This document shows positions 23,001 to 32,740 of a stretch of 39,673 nt of DNA, piece by piece. The translations under genes and the position numbers were made by a program. Numbering within the stretch: the stretch's first letter is position 1; each line of letters starts with the position of its first letter. Under the pieces are notes generated by a model, which saw nothing but the letters and a program-made list of their open reading frames with translations, made no database searches and was not told the origin of the DNA. The stretch spans positions 1 to 39,673 of the forward strand of contig CAJNOQ010000877.1 of assembly GCA_905250885.1 (NCBI GenBank), read 5' to 3'. This stretch comes from Didymodactylos carnosus. Its lineage: Eukaryota > Rotifera > Eurotatoria > Philodinida > Philodinidae.

Positions 23001-26000
23001 AACCAATTATAACATTTTTGAATTTGATTCGGAAAAAAAAAACTCTTACTTTTGGAAGTGAAACTAATTTCTCCAGTATATGTTTTCCGTTTGTTGATAC
23101 CTGATGTAAAAACGTATGTCTATCATTCGCATTCTTTTTGGCTTTTCTCAATAAACCACGTCGTACAATAAAACCTTTTGCGACTTTTTGACATTTTAAT
23201 ACATCGGCTAAAAATTTTTCGTAACGTTGATTTAATATTTCCAAATGCTCTAATTTTAAAAATACCTGTAATTAAAACAATATTTTAATTAATTGAAGAA
23301 AAAAACACAATAACCGTTTTAAACCACTTACTTTGGACTTTCCAATTACATAGTCAGTCAAAGATAAATCTTTCAAAATTTTTTCACAAATTGAAGCTGT
23401 TGGTTTTACTGTATTACTTTGAGCATAGGAAATAAATTTAAAACTAAAATAAATATTAAATTGAGTAATTAATTAATTTTTAGTTTATTCTTTAGTCTAC
23501 CGTTTTAAGAATTCTTCAAATGTAAATCGTACGGGCCAACCTTGATTTCGAATATAAGATATTTCTAAAATTCCATTATAACGTAATTGTTCTTGAACAA
23601 GTTCTTCATCAAAATGTTGTGCCACTTTTCCATGATTAGGCTTTATACATCTATTGTAATAGAAAAAAATCAAATGCAATGATAATAAATGTAACAGGAT
23701 TCTTTTTTTTTAAATCTAAGTATATTTGTATATAGAAACAAAACCTGATTCATAAATGACAAATATATCTATATATCATGATTTTCAATCATTTAAAAAT
23801 ATTATTTCTAATAATAATTATTTCTACTACAATTATTCTCTTCTACCTTGAACGTTTGATATTATGCGTACGTTGTTGTTGAAAAAATGTTTTATTTATA
23901 TCATCAGATGATGAACTTGACATAAAACGTGTTGGAATGTTATTGGTCGATGGTAAGGATTGTGGTTGTTGTTGTTGAAAATATTTTCTTCTATAGGATA
24001 CATTTCGTTGAATATATTGTTCATCATCATCTCCCGTAACTATATCGTCTGTTGGTACATGCAAATCTAATGAAACTGTTAAACTTTCACAAGAATCTGG
24101 AAATGTTTGTTGCCATTCATTGTTTAGTTGTTGATCATTGAGACAAATGCCTTGTTCAGTTGACGAACTTAAAATTGGTTCTCGTGAAACACGTTTATTA
24201 TCGTAATTATTGGCAATATGAAATAATTTCTTATTTATCCATGTACGTTGTAAAGAATTTTTAAGTAATGATACTGATGAAGGTTGATTATATCGATTAT
24301 ATTGAAATAAACGGCAATAATTGTTACTATTTGGTGTTGTTGTTGTTGTTGTTGCTGTTTTTATTATTTGAATATTATTGTTGATATAATCGTCTGTTTT
24401 ATGAGCAGTTACTGGTGGTGGAAAATCATTTATAGGTGAATATAGTTCATAATCGACTGTTTCCCAATTGGATGATATTTTATTACCATTTTGTAATTTT
24501 GATTTTTTATGAAATAATTTTTCCCAATCAATCTGTTTTGTAGTTTTAACTTTATCATTATTATTATTATTATCACAATCAGATGAATCACTTAGATTAC
24601 TCTCGAATGCTGTTGTCGGTTCAATAATGGAAACAAGTAATGATGATGGCCGATAGGTATCTTGCCATGAATCAGAACTACCATTATTATTATTTGGATT
24701 TGTTGAAAATGTATTGTAAATATGTTTAAATTTATCAGTGAAATTCTTTTTTATATCTGTTTTACTTGATAATAAATTAAAATCATTTTCATTTGATTTA
24801 TTAACCATATTTTGTTTAAAATCAATTAGATTAACGCCCACATATTCAAGGTTTTAAAACGTAAAACTCAGTATGTAAAAGAATGGGGTATCCTTTTTAT
24901 TTTTTTTGAAATTAGATAAATTTTTTACGCAACCGAACAACGATAGACATAATTAGGAATAGATCGAGGTCACTCACGATGAGAGAGAAGTGTGAGCTAG
25001 AGAGGAGAAAAAGTAGAAGAGAACATTGTTAACAATACAGAGAGGGAGATGTGCATTGATTCGATTAATCAGTAAACAAACAAATAGAAAAAGAAGAATC
25101 AACTCGGGTACATTTTGCGGACTAGTTCAGTTCATTAAAATCAACGAGTTTCTATTCTTTTCTTTTTTTTTTTGTTGTATTGGAACTAAGTAAATACCAG
25201 TTAATGGTATACGGACCCGATATGACATGAACATGTTTCATGTATAATAAAAAAATTATTTATAATCTGATCGGTAAACAAGAGAGACACGTTATAGATA
25301 GATGACTGAACAGTCACTATTAAGGCTTGACTGAAGTAAAAAAAGAAGAAAGATACACAATCTCTAAATGTAGACTTTATCATGAAACAAAAAAACTATG
25401 TCGCAAGATCTGCTCTTCATATCAACAAGAATCGACGATACCTAAATGCTTTTTGGAATTTATCATTAACAAATCACATTTTCATCAATTTTCTGTAAAA
25501 GTGTTAAAAATTAGATATTTCTATAACAGTAGTTCTGTCATATGACATACTCACTGCATTGTGAGTATAGCTTTCATCGCAAAAAATCAGCAACAAGTAA
25601 TAATAATGTCAGTGATGTGAAACCTAAATGAACACTTCGATACTGCAGATGACGTCTTCTCACAAATGAATGTCTCGTTTATAGTTTTAGACAAACAATT
25701 TGTATTGATGAAATTTTTGCGATTTCTGTGTAAAAGAGATGGTTTTGCCAGAGTAAACGCCCTGAAATGATCCTGTCTAAAGTAATAGGGCAACATTTTT
25801 ATGTTGACAGACATTAGAAGTTTTTGCAGGGATTTTTGTTTTTATATTATTATTTTGTTTAGCTATCTTTTTTTGTGAAATGTGCTCTGCATGACCTCAA
25901 GAACTACACAATGTAGAAAAGTTCTGAAAACACAAAATCGTTCTACAAGTACCGAAGATTGACCATGAGCGTTCTTTCCCCAAAATTCGCTTCGGATCCG

Positions 26001-29000
26001 GCGCCACAAGGTTCGAAAGTGGAAGAAAATTGACTTTGGTCTTAGAAATTTTTTATATATTCATTAACAGCTTGCTGTCTGGCGCCATTTGTTCTTCAAA
26101 AAAGATATAATTCTCTCTCTCTCTCTCTCTGTTTTCTTTCTCACTAGTCCATCAATATTCAGTCTTATAGATCTGAACTGATGCTAGTTTCTTGACTTTT
26201 CAGTCCTGCAGATGAAACCAAGAATAACAGCGAAAGTGAGGTAGTGGCAACCTACTGCCTACGGACCGGACCGCTTCTGGCAGGCCCAGATGGAGACGGA
26301 TCTGTCAACTTCGCAACTTATGCGTGACCTATATATACCATGTATACTATGTAATTACGGCATACATTGATCTACTAGATTAAGATAAGTTTACATGAAA
26401 ATAAAACAAATACTTTTATTTTTAATTACGAACGTACGTTGACACTGTTAGCGTTGTTTTTATTTTAGTTTATCTTGACTGATCGTTCCACTAAACTATG
26501 CTACTGTAGTGTCATCTATGGCACGTTTATTAACGCCACAAGCTATAATACGTAGGATCATGGGTTTGTGAGAATGAACACAGTAATTTTAAGAGGAATT
26601 CTACTTATGGAACTGGGCGCCTTTATTCTTTCTCGATATAGTGTCAATGCAAACCTCAACACAACGTATTTCGATGACGCAAGAGTAAGTTGGTCATCAG
26701 AATACGCCAAGAACATTTACAACTGTATCAAAATAACATCTTTTCACTGTCTACATTTTTGCTGTGTGTGAGTGTGAGCTTTTACGTTATCTGGCGTTGC
26801 ATTTAAACAAGCTCTAGCGTTCTAATTTCCATGTGTTCTTTACAAAATAAATTCATTCATTCATTCAATGATAAATGCTAACATATCTTTTGGTTTTACT
26901 GGCGTAATTTTTTTGTTTCGTGTCTTTTAACTAACAATAAATCACTCTAAATTTGAAAAAGGAAAGTTCGTGAGCTTTTACATCCTTTTCTCTGAATCAC
27001 ATACAAAAGTCCGCACCGTCATTCAGTAAAATCTGTGAAACATCCAATAAGCTTTTCAACCAGGGATAACAAATCCAAAACAAGAAAATCACAAAATAAA
27101 AGTTCAAAATCACGCAAAACGCAGAAAAAGAAGTAGAAAATCAGTAGACTTTAGAGCAGAAGCGAGGCAGAAAAAGTTCCAAAAATCAGAAGATCTAGGA
27201 TCCCTATTTTCAACATTAAAGTTGTCAATCAACTTCCTGATTTTTCAAGCACTTTACCCCATACTTTTAGGGAGCTGAATGACAACGTCCACGTTGCATG
27301 TTTCACGGACTTTACTGAATGACGTAGCGGACTTTTGTATGTGATTCAGAGCAGGTATGCACCAGTAAAAGACTGGTTTTATGGCATACAGAAAAACTGC
27401 TATAATCTAGTTATGAAGAATCGCTAAGAGTTGTGGAGTATCTCGTTTTGTAGGGAAATGTTTGATCTATAATGTCGAAGCCTTAAAAAAGTTTCGAAGT
27501 CGCCAGAAATGTGAACACTCTAAAATGCATTAAATCGTGAAAAAAAACTGTTCGAAGTTTTTTTCCTATGATTTACTACATCTTAAAATGATCATGTTCT
27601 TCTTAGAAACACATTTAAATTTCTTTGATAACTGAAGTTTATAAAGCAAGCAGTTTTTTTTTACAAAACGAGACATTCCACAACTCTTAGCGATTGTTCA
27701 TAACCAGATTACAACAGTTTTTCTGTATGCCCTAACACCAGTTTTTAACTGATGCATACCTAATTCAGAGAAAAGGATGTAAAAACACACGGACTTTTCT
27801 TTTCTCTAATTTGTAGCGAAGAAAAGAAGTACAAACAACATGCCAATGAGAATCCTAGTGCAGTCACAGTCCCTACATGTCAGATCGATTATATAAGAAT
27901 TCTGCAAGATTCTCAAACGAATTTTATAGAAATCTTATCAGATTGTAAAAAGAATTTTATCGACTTGTGCTGACTTATAAGTAAGAAATCTTATAAGTTC
28001 TTGTAAGAATCTTATGAGATTGTTATAAGATTTTTATAAAATCATATCTCTAGGGATGTATTCGGCTCTTCTCCCATGATGCACTCTTTGCACTGAGGTA
28101 TTAATATTTAAAAGTCTTAGAATTAATTCAACGTCCTTTATATTGAGCTAAAACAAGGCTTACATTTGCATACACACACACACACATAGATTTACTGTCA
28201 TTTTCAAACTATGAGGTAATATATGATTCAGACAAATACTTTTTTAGCTATTGATGTAGATTTAAATAGTAAACAACAGACAATTACGTAAGTTAAATTT
28301 ATCGTAGACTTCGTAATTCGTATTTTCTAATGCCTCAGATAGTTATTTCAACTTAAACAACACTTACAAACTTTAAAAAATGTCAAAAAAATACGAAAAT
28401 ATGTAGTGATAAATATTATTTCTTACTTTTTCAACAGGAAATCGTTCTAATGGTCGATTTTTAGGAAAACCTTAGATGTGTGTATGTCTCTCTTTCTTTT
28501 AATGTCAAATAAGAAAGGTGTTTTGTTTTTTTAAAAATAGATAAAAAGATGTCCTTCTTTGCTAAAGTATACTATTCATTTTCTTCATATAGAAAGGGAG
28601 ATCACAGATGAAGTTTGTCTAATTTTTCGTTTACACCACCGTTTGTTTACTTTTCGTTCGTATTTTTTCTTTTCTTTTTTTTTTGTTCTTATGTGACAAC
28701 GCTAAACTGTATGAAATAATTGTGAGTGAGAAAAGAATGAATCTTCTTGCTCTTTTATTTTTTGTCACGAAATACAGTTATTCTAAGGTTTGAAGGTTTG
28801 ACGGCCCAAAAAATTTAGAACGGAATGTTAAGTAACAAAAGTTGTCATTCACACAATTCAGTTCAACACGTTGATGATAAAAGATCTGATTTTTTTTCTT
28901 CTTTTCATTCATATTGTGTTAATCAGAATTTGCTATTTACATTTGGCTGTCTCTTTCATTATAAAAGAATACGCTTGTCTATAATTGTTCAAATTTTTTT

Positions 29001-32000
29001 AGTCTCGAAAACAAGAAGAATACAATACATTATTAAATTTAGCCCACAACACTGAACTAATTTTACATAAATTTAGAAACGACCTCTCTAGAGCAAAAAA
29101 GAAAATTGATAGGACTTACCGTACAAATGATGGTTCTGCATCTTTCATTTTTTCCAATAATTCAGCCAGAGAAGTCTATACAAAAATATAATAGTTTGTT
29201 TGATTTCATCAACCTTCATATTTTCATATTCGTCTTACCTTGAAATGTAAAGCAACAGTATTTTGACTAAATCTTTCTTTTTGAATTGTATTTGTTTTAA
29301 ATGGTCTTCTATTGAAGAAAAAAAAAAATGATAAAAGATACAGAATATTATTCTAATACTGTCTAAATTTACGATTCTTGTCTTAATGACTTTGCTGTTT
29401 TCTGACTAAAGTTTTCTTTAACACGTTCAATTTCAAAAGATTTTGGTCGTCTAACTGGATGCATTGATGCAGACTTATTTTTAACATTGGATGACGAACT
29501 TTAACAATTAAAATACAACATTAGAAGTATGAGATAATATAACATAGGAAAGTCAACTTACTTTGACGATGGACTTGATGATTGTTTATCATTTGAAAAT
29601 AAATCACTTATCAATTCTATTCCACTTTTTTCCATACATTCAATCAAATTAGCGCTCAAATTATCTCGATTTTTCTCCAAAAAACCTCGAGCATCGTATA
29701 CAACCTACATTTAGTAGAATTTAGCGCACTAATTAGCACCAGGAACTATACCTCAGGTTGTCTTATGCTTACTTTGCCAGCGTAATGATGAATTCCAAAT
29801 GCTGTTTCATTTCCTCTTGGTCTTATGTAACGTTTATGAGTTTTACAATGTATATGAAATTTCTGTACCAATGATTCATCATTTGCTTTCGGAAAACGTG
29901 ACTCTTCGTCTAATAATGCAAATATACCTAATGGCTAAAGGAAAATAAAAATTAGCAAACAACTGATCTATTTTGTTCACATATACGTACACCCATAAAC
30001 AATTCAATAAGATCTTCATTATTTTGAAATTCCACTTTTTCAAATGGTACACCCTCTAATTTATAATCTATTTCTTCATGTAAAAATATGTGCTCATTGA
30101 AGTAATACTGTAGATGTTCATTTGCTACGTTAATGCATAATTGTTCAAAACTATTAACTTGAAAATTTTCAAAACCCGACATATCCAATATACCAATGGT
30201 CGTATGAAGTACTTCATCGACAAAATATCTTAAAAATAATCAAAAACTAGTATCATAATGTAGAAAAATTCATATTCATTCTAATACTTACTTGTGCTGT
30301 TTATTAGGTTGTAATAGATCGTTAATTTGTTTTACAATCCAATCAAATAATCTTTCATACATTGCTTTGGCCAACGCATCACGACAATCATTAGCTTGAT
30401 CAAAATTTTTTAAACTAATCACGCGTTCACCTACAATTGAAGAAAAATAAATATTATAAAAAGTGAGAAAATCTCTCGTTGTTGTTAAATTTTTAATCGG
30501 AGTAAATATGTCAGATTGATGATAAAGATTTTCTACTAAATAAAATAGTCTATCTAATCATACCTTTAGTTGTGCTGAATGTTGAAATTAATGCCATGGT
30601 AAGAATTTCTTGATCGAGTGCCAATAGAGTACAGACTAGAAAACAGAAAGAATTTGTTTTGAATCAGAGTGATTAAATTATGAGACTTATACGAACCAAC
30701 TTCAAGTGGATATTCATCTTCAATAAATACTCCATCTGTTTCATCATCATGAGAAAATCGAATATTTGTAAGATGTAGTATGGCTGACAACAGTGTAAAC
30801 ACAATATTTGTATCCTAAAAGTATAAAAAAGAATTATAAGAATAAATAAATATCTAAGATATTTTATGTTGAGTGAATCTGTTTATCTCTTTAAAATCTA
30901 ATCAAATTATTTTTACTTCATTTGTAAATCCAACACGCCTCATAATATCCTTTTGTGTATGAAAACTTTGTCGACAATGTCTATAATCTGTTCGACTTGG
31001 AAATACTTTTCCACCACATGGATCTTTCAATATTCTGAAATTAATAATTTTTTAGAACAGAATATTATTAATCAATCTATGACTAAGAATTAGACAAACC
31101 TATAATGTTCTGGATTATCTAAATAATAATATTCTAATGATTCTTTTTCTAAACCAGCAAACATATAATAAAAAATGTGATAGTTTCTTTCACCGGGTCC
31201 ATGTTGAACAACACGCGATTTTTCCAATAAATAATCAAACACTTTTGCTATAGATAAACAAAATAAAAAAAAAACTGATCTTTACACATATTATTTATTT
31301 AAAAATATCTTCAATTACCTCCAACAATCCGTCCATCATCGGTAAAACTAAGTTGTAAATATTTGCCAAATCGTGACGAATTATTATTCATACATGTTTG
31401 AGCATTTCCAAATGCTTCGAGCAGAGGATTTACCTATCGAATGACGCAGTCATATAATACAAAATAGAAGCACATAATGTAAAAATGATTACCTCGATAA
31501 TACGTTTTTGCAATTCTCGATCACCGGCATCACTTGAACATTCTTGAATTATATGGGAAACCATTAATTTTGTTGATTCGGTTTTTCCTTAAAAAAATCA
31601 AATTTAAGTACAAAAAACTTTAATTGAGATGTGAAAATAACCTACCACTTCCCGATTCTCCCGAAACAGCTATACATTGTGGCCGATTTGATAAACATAA
31701 TTTACGATATGCTTGATCAGCAACCCAAAATATATGTGGACTTAATTGACTACGACATTTGACATATTTGTACAAATCATGTTGCTAAAATAATTAAACG
31801 CATGATTATTACCACATTACTCTCTACTAACAGATTTTGGAAATAATTCTATTGAAAGCTCATGTCTTAGTATGATTAGATTAGGATTTTGTTCAGTAAG
31901 ACAAATTCCACAGCTAAAACCATCTATGTAATAATAATAAAAAATTGATGATGAAGATGAGAACAAATTGATTGTTCATTTCTAAGAAAATAATAATTAG

Positions 32001-32335
32001 TTAATACCGAATAACTAGATCTCAATTACTTTGATAAAGCTATATTATTTTGAAATTAACTCGAATAAAGTTGAATATAGAAGAATAAACTTACTTGTTT
32101 TTCATAAATATTTAATTGCTTAAAGGGATTTATAGCAATTAGAACATCTCCAATATACGTCTAGATAAATAAAATATAATCAAAATTTTCTCATTACTTT
32201 ATAAATTATAATTTTTCTTACATAAATTGTTCCTTTTTTATATCGAGCACGAAGTTCTCGCAATAAACTTTCTGTATCGAGTACATTTAACGTAGATAAA
32301 TCGTCAATATCACCGGAACCAATTTTAAGAACCAT
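15584..32335 (-). CDS. chitin synthase with N-terminal myosin motor domain (39 exons)
   Basis: I rebuilt this gene as 39 GT-AG exons from ATG at 32335 to TGA at 15584. All phases agree, giving 8,637 nt or 2,878 aa. The order is myosin motor (about 1-730), IQ-like neck (about 755-770), Ser/Thr-rich linker (to about 1080), a first membrane cluster (about 1083-1670), the GT2 chitin synthase catalytic domain (about 1770-2120), a second membrane cluster with SWGTRE (about 2290), and a long Gln/Asn-rich cytoplasmic tail. Such fusions make shell and cuticle chitin in lophotrochozoans: the enzyme polymerises UDP-GlcNAc and extrudes the chain at the plasma membrane, and the motor is thought to couple it to actin. 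Most introns are 45-200 nt, but intron 16 is 5,469 nt. Exon coordinates are in the sub-entries. The intron borders are read by eye without transcripts. Confidence 0.93.
17145..21940 (-). CDS. membrane and catalytic exons 23-38 of the chitin synthase gene
   Basis: Exons: 21940-21733, 21673-21003, 20947-20055, 19986-19902, 19844-19575, 19514-19435, 19375-19273, 19209-19056, 18995-18828, 18770-18635, 18571-18497, 18431-18306, 18247-18147, 18089-17906, 17844-17824, 17755-17145. Exons 23-25 carry about nine hydrophobic helices. The GT2 core has CATMWHE (exon 27), ALDGDVDF (UDP/metal-binding Asp; exon 32), CGRIHPIG and [18 protein letters not shown] (exons 32-33), GEDRW (catalytic base; exon 35) and QRRRW (product-chain binding; exon 36). 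SWGTRE in exon 38 marks the second membrane cluster, as in animal chitin synthases. Exon 37 is a 21-nt microexon. A Lys-rich insert ([14 protein letters not shown], exon 31) lies just ahead of the first Asp motif. Confidence 0.93.
22009..23650 (-). CDS. motor end, IQ neck and linker, exons 17-22 of the chitin synthase gene
   Basis: Exons: 23650-23501, 23443-23332, 23265-23050, 22980-22783, 22723-22318, 22255-22009. Exon 17 begins at the acceptor TTACAATAG and supplies CIKPNHGK, completing the actin-proximal FVRCIKPN motif. [20 protein letters not shown] and FTFEEFLKR are the converter-side sequence. Exon 19 carries [12 protein letters not shown] and an IQ-like helix ([16 protein letters not shown]) that could bind calmodulin or a light chain. 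Exons 20-22 encode a Thr/Ser-rich linker and a basic segment ([20 protein letters not shown]) followed by acidic residues, ahead of the first membrane helix. The linker shows no known domain. Confidence 0.9.
23847..24808 (-). CDS. candidate alternative first exon of the chitin synthase (motor-less isoform)
   Basis: From ATG at 24808 (context AAAATATGG) a frame of 320 codons runs to TCA AG|GTAGAA at 23847/23846. This donor is phase 2, like the motor donor at 29120/29119. Splicing to exon 17 at 23650 would give [12 protein letters not shown] in frame and remove a 196-nt intron. The resulting protein would be about 2,559 aa, with the ATPase head replaced by this segment. The segment has Asn, Gln, Ser and Thr runs (a TATTTTTTP stretch, NNNNND, QQQQP) and no domain I recognise. 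Upstream in-frame stops at about 24853 argue that it starts a transcript rather than being an internal cassette. Alternatively it is a nested single-exon gene ending at TAG 23843-23845, or a chance open frame, although 320 codons is long for such AT-rich DNA. Confidence 0.6.
26845..26868 (+). repeat. AATAAA followed by (ATTC)n
   Basis: AAATAAATTCATTCATTCA ends a stretch of less AT-rich sequence. A polyadenylation-like signal followed by a four-base tandem repeat is a common ending of non-LTR retrotransposons, so 26570-26868 may be a 5'-truncated copy on the plus strand. No coding match supports this. Confidence 0.3.
26977..27783. repeat. three-part inverted-repeat (foldback) element in intron 16
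   Basis: Three nested pairings are visible. Pair 1: 26990-27043 with 27298-27351 (CTCTGAATCACATACAAAAG and its complement). Pair 2: 27353-27452 with 27662-27761 (GGCATACAGAAAAACTG and its complement), about 100 bases per arm. Pair 3, the outermost: TTTACATCCTTTTCTCTGAAT at 26977-26997 with its complement at 27763-27783. Single strands could fold into two adjacent stems closed by an outer stem, like a three-way junction. No coding capacity. Confidence 0.85.
27869..28059. mobile_element. short palindromic MITE-like element
   Basis: TCCCTA near 27870 and TAGGGAT near 28051 form the ends of about 190 bases that are filled with variants of CTTATAAG and TCTTATAAGA in both orientations. The size, inverted ends and internal symmetry fit a non-autonomous DNA element. 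No target duplication is clear. Confidence 0.55.
29120..32335 (-). CDS. myosin motor exons 1-16 of the chitin synthase gene
   Basis: Exons: 32335-32222, 32160-32095, 31784-31646, 31587-31493, 31433-31319, 31247-31100, 31034-30917, 30814-30697, 30635-30564, 30430-30292, 30228-29991, 29934-29773, 29704-29562, 29498-29373, 29308-29239, 29175-29120. [16 protein letters not shown] precedes the P-loop GESGSGKTEST (about residue 101, across introns 3/4). Switch I is [10 protein letters not shown] (about 154) and switch [11 protein letters not shown] (about 390). [18 protein letters not shown] and [18 protein letters not shown] follow. All ATP-contacting motifs are intact, so an active ATPase is expected. 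Loop 2, between DLFSNDK and ALHFKTSLAELL, is expanded to about 70 mostly polar, Ser- and basic-rich residues, which could tune actin affinity. The last exon ends PSFVR, phase 2. Confidence 0.92.
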
Positions 32336-32430
32336 TATATATTTTTATTATATGCACAAACAACTAACATCTTAAACAGGAAAAATGAACAATTTATCTA
32401 TCACCAACCCGTAGAAAATCTAGACTACAC

Positions 32431-32740
32431 TCTAAAAAGAAAAAGGTGTTCTTCAGTTTTTCAAAGAACTGAAAAATCAATGGGAATTTTGTTCTTCATT
32501 TATCCCAGAGAATTCAATTCTGTTCTTTAGCTCTTAAGAACTCAAAATTTGTTTTTCAATTTTCAAGGAACGAAAAAAATCAGTTTTTTTTAAAAATTGA
32601 AAAACAAATTTTGAGTTCTTAAGAGCTAAAGAACAGAATTGAATTCTCTGGGATAAATGAAGAACAAAATTCCCATTGATTTTTCAGTTCTTTGAAAAAC
32701 TGAAGAACATCTTTTTTTTTAAAAGTATAGTAGAAAATCT
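32431..32740. mobile_element. near-perfect hairpin element in the chitin synthase promoter
   Basis: The left arm, about 32447-32560, is an almost exact reverse complement of 32591-32708, with a loop of about 30 bases. Arm landmarks are GTTCTTCAGTTTTTCAAAG and GGATAAATGAAGAAC. T/A-rich imperfect ends extend the symmetry to about 32425 and 32729. The 11-mer GTAGAAAATCT occurs at 32411-32421 and again at 32730-32740, flanking the structure, and may be a target-site duplication. The element lies about 95-400 bases upstream of the chitin synthase start codon. The very high arm identity suggests a recent insertion or gene conversion between the arms. Confidence 0.85.

Larger units (their letters stand above)
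23651..29119 (-). other. giant intron 16 of the chitin synthase gene
   Basis: The donor GTAAGTCC begins at 29119 and the acceptor ...TTACAATAG ends at 23651, 5,469 nt apart. Both are phase 2 and together restore PSFVR-CIKPN. The intron holds a same-strand 320-codon frame (24808-23847), a possible retroelement tail at about 26845-26868, a double inverted-repeat element at 26977-27783 and a short palindromic element at 27869-28059. Between 24842 and 26567, and from 28060 to 29119, I see only AT-rich non-coding sequence with small microsatellites (TC at 26112-26130, CA near 28174). The intron is over ten times longer than any other in the gene. Confidence 0.85.

Noticed and set aside
26574..26684. 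Signal-peptide-like frame ending at a GTAAGT donor ([12 protein letters not shown]...)
   Set aside because: It has an appealing hydrophobic start and donor, but no second exon could be found on the plus strand in the next 2 kb, and it lies in the chitin synthase intron near a retroelement-like tail.
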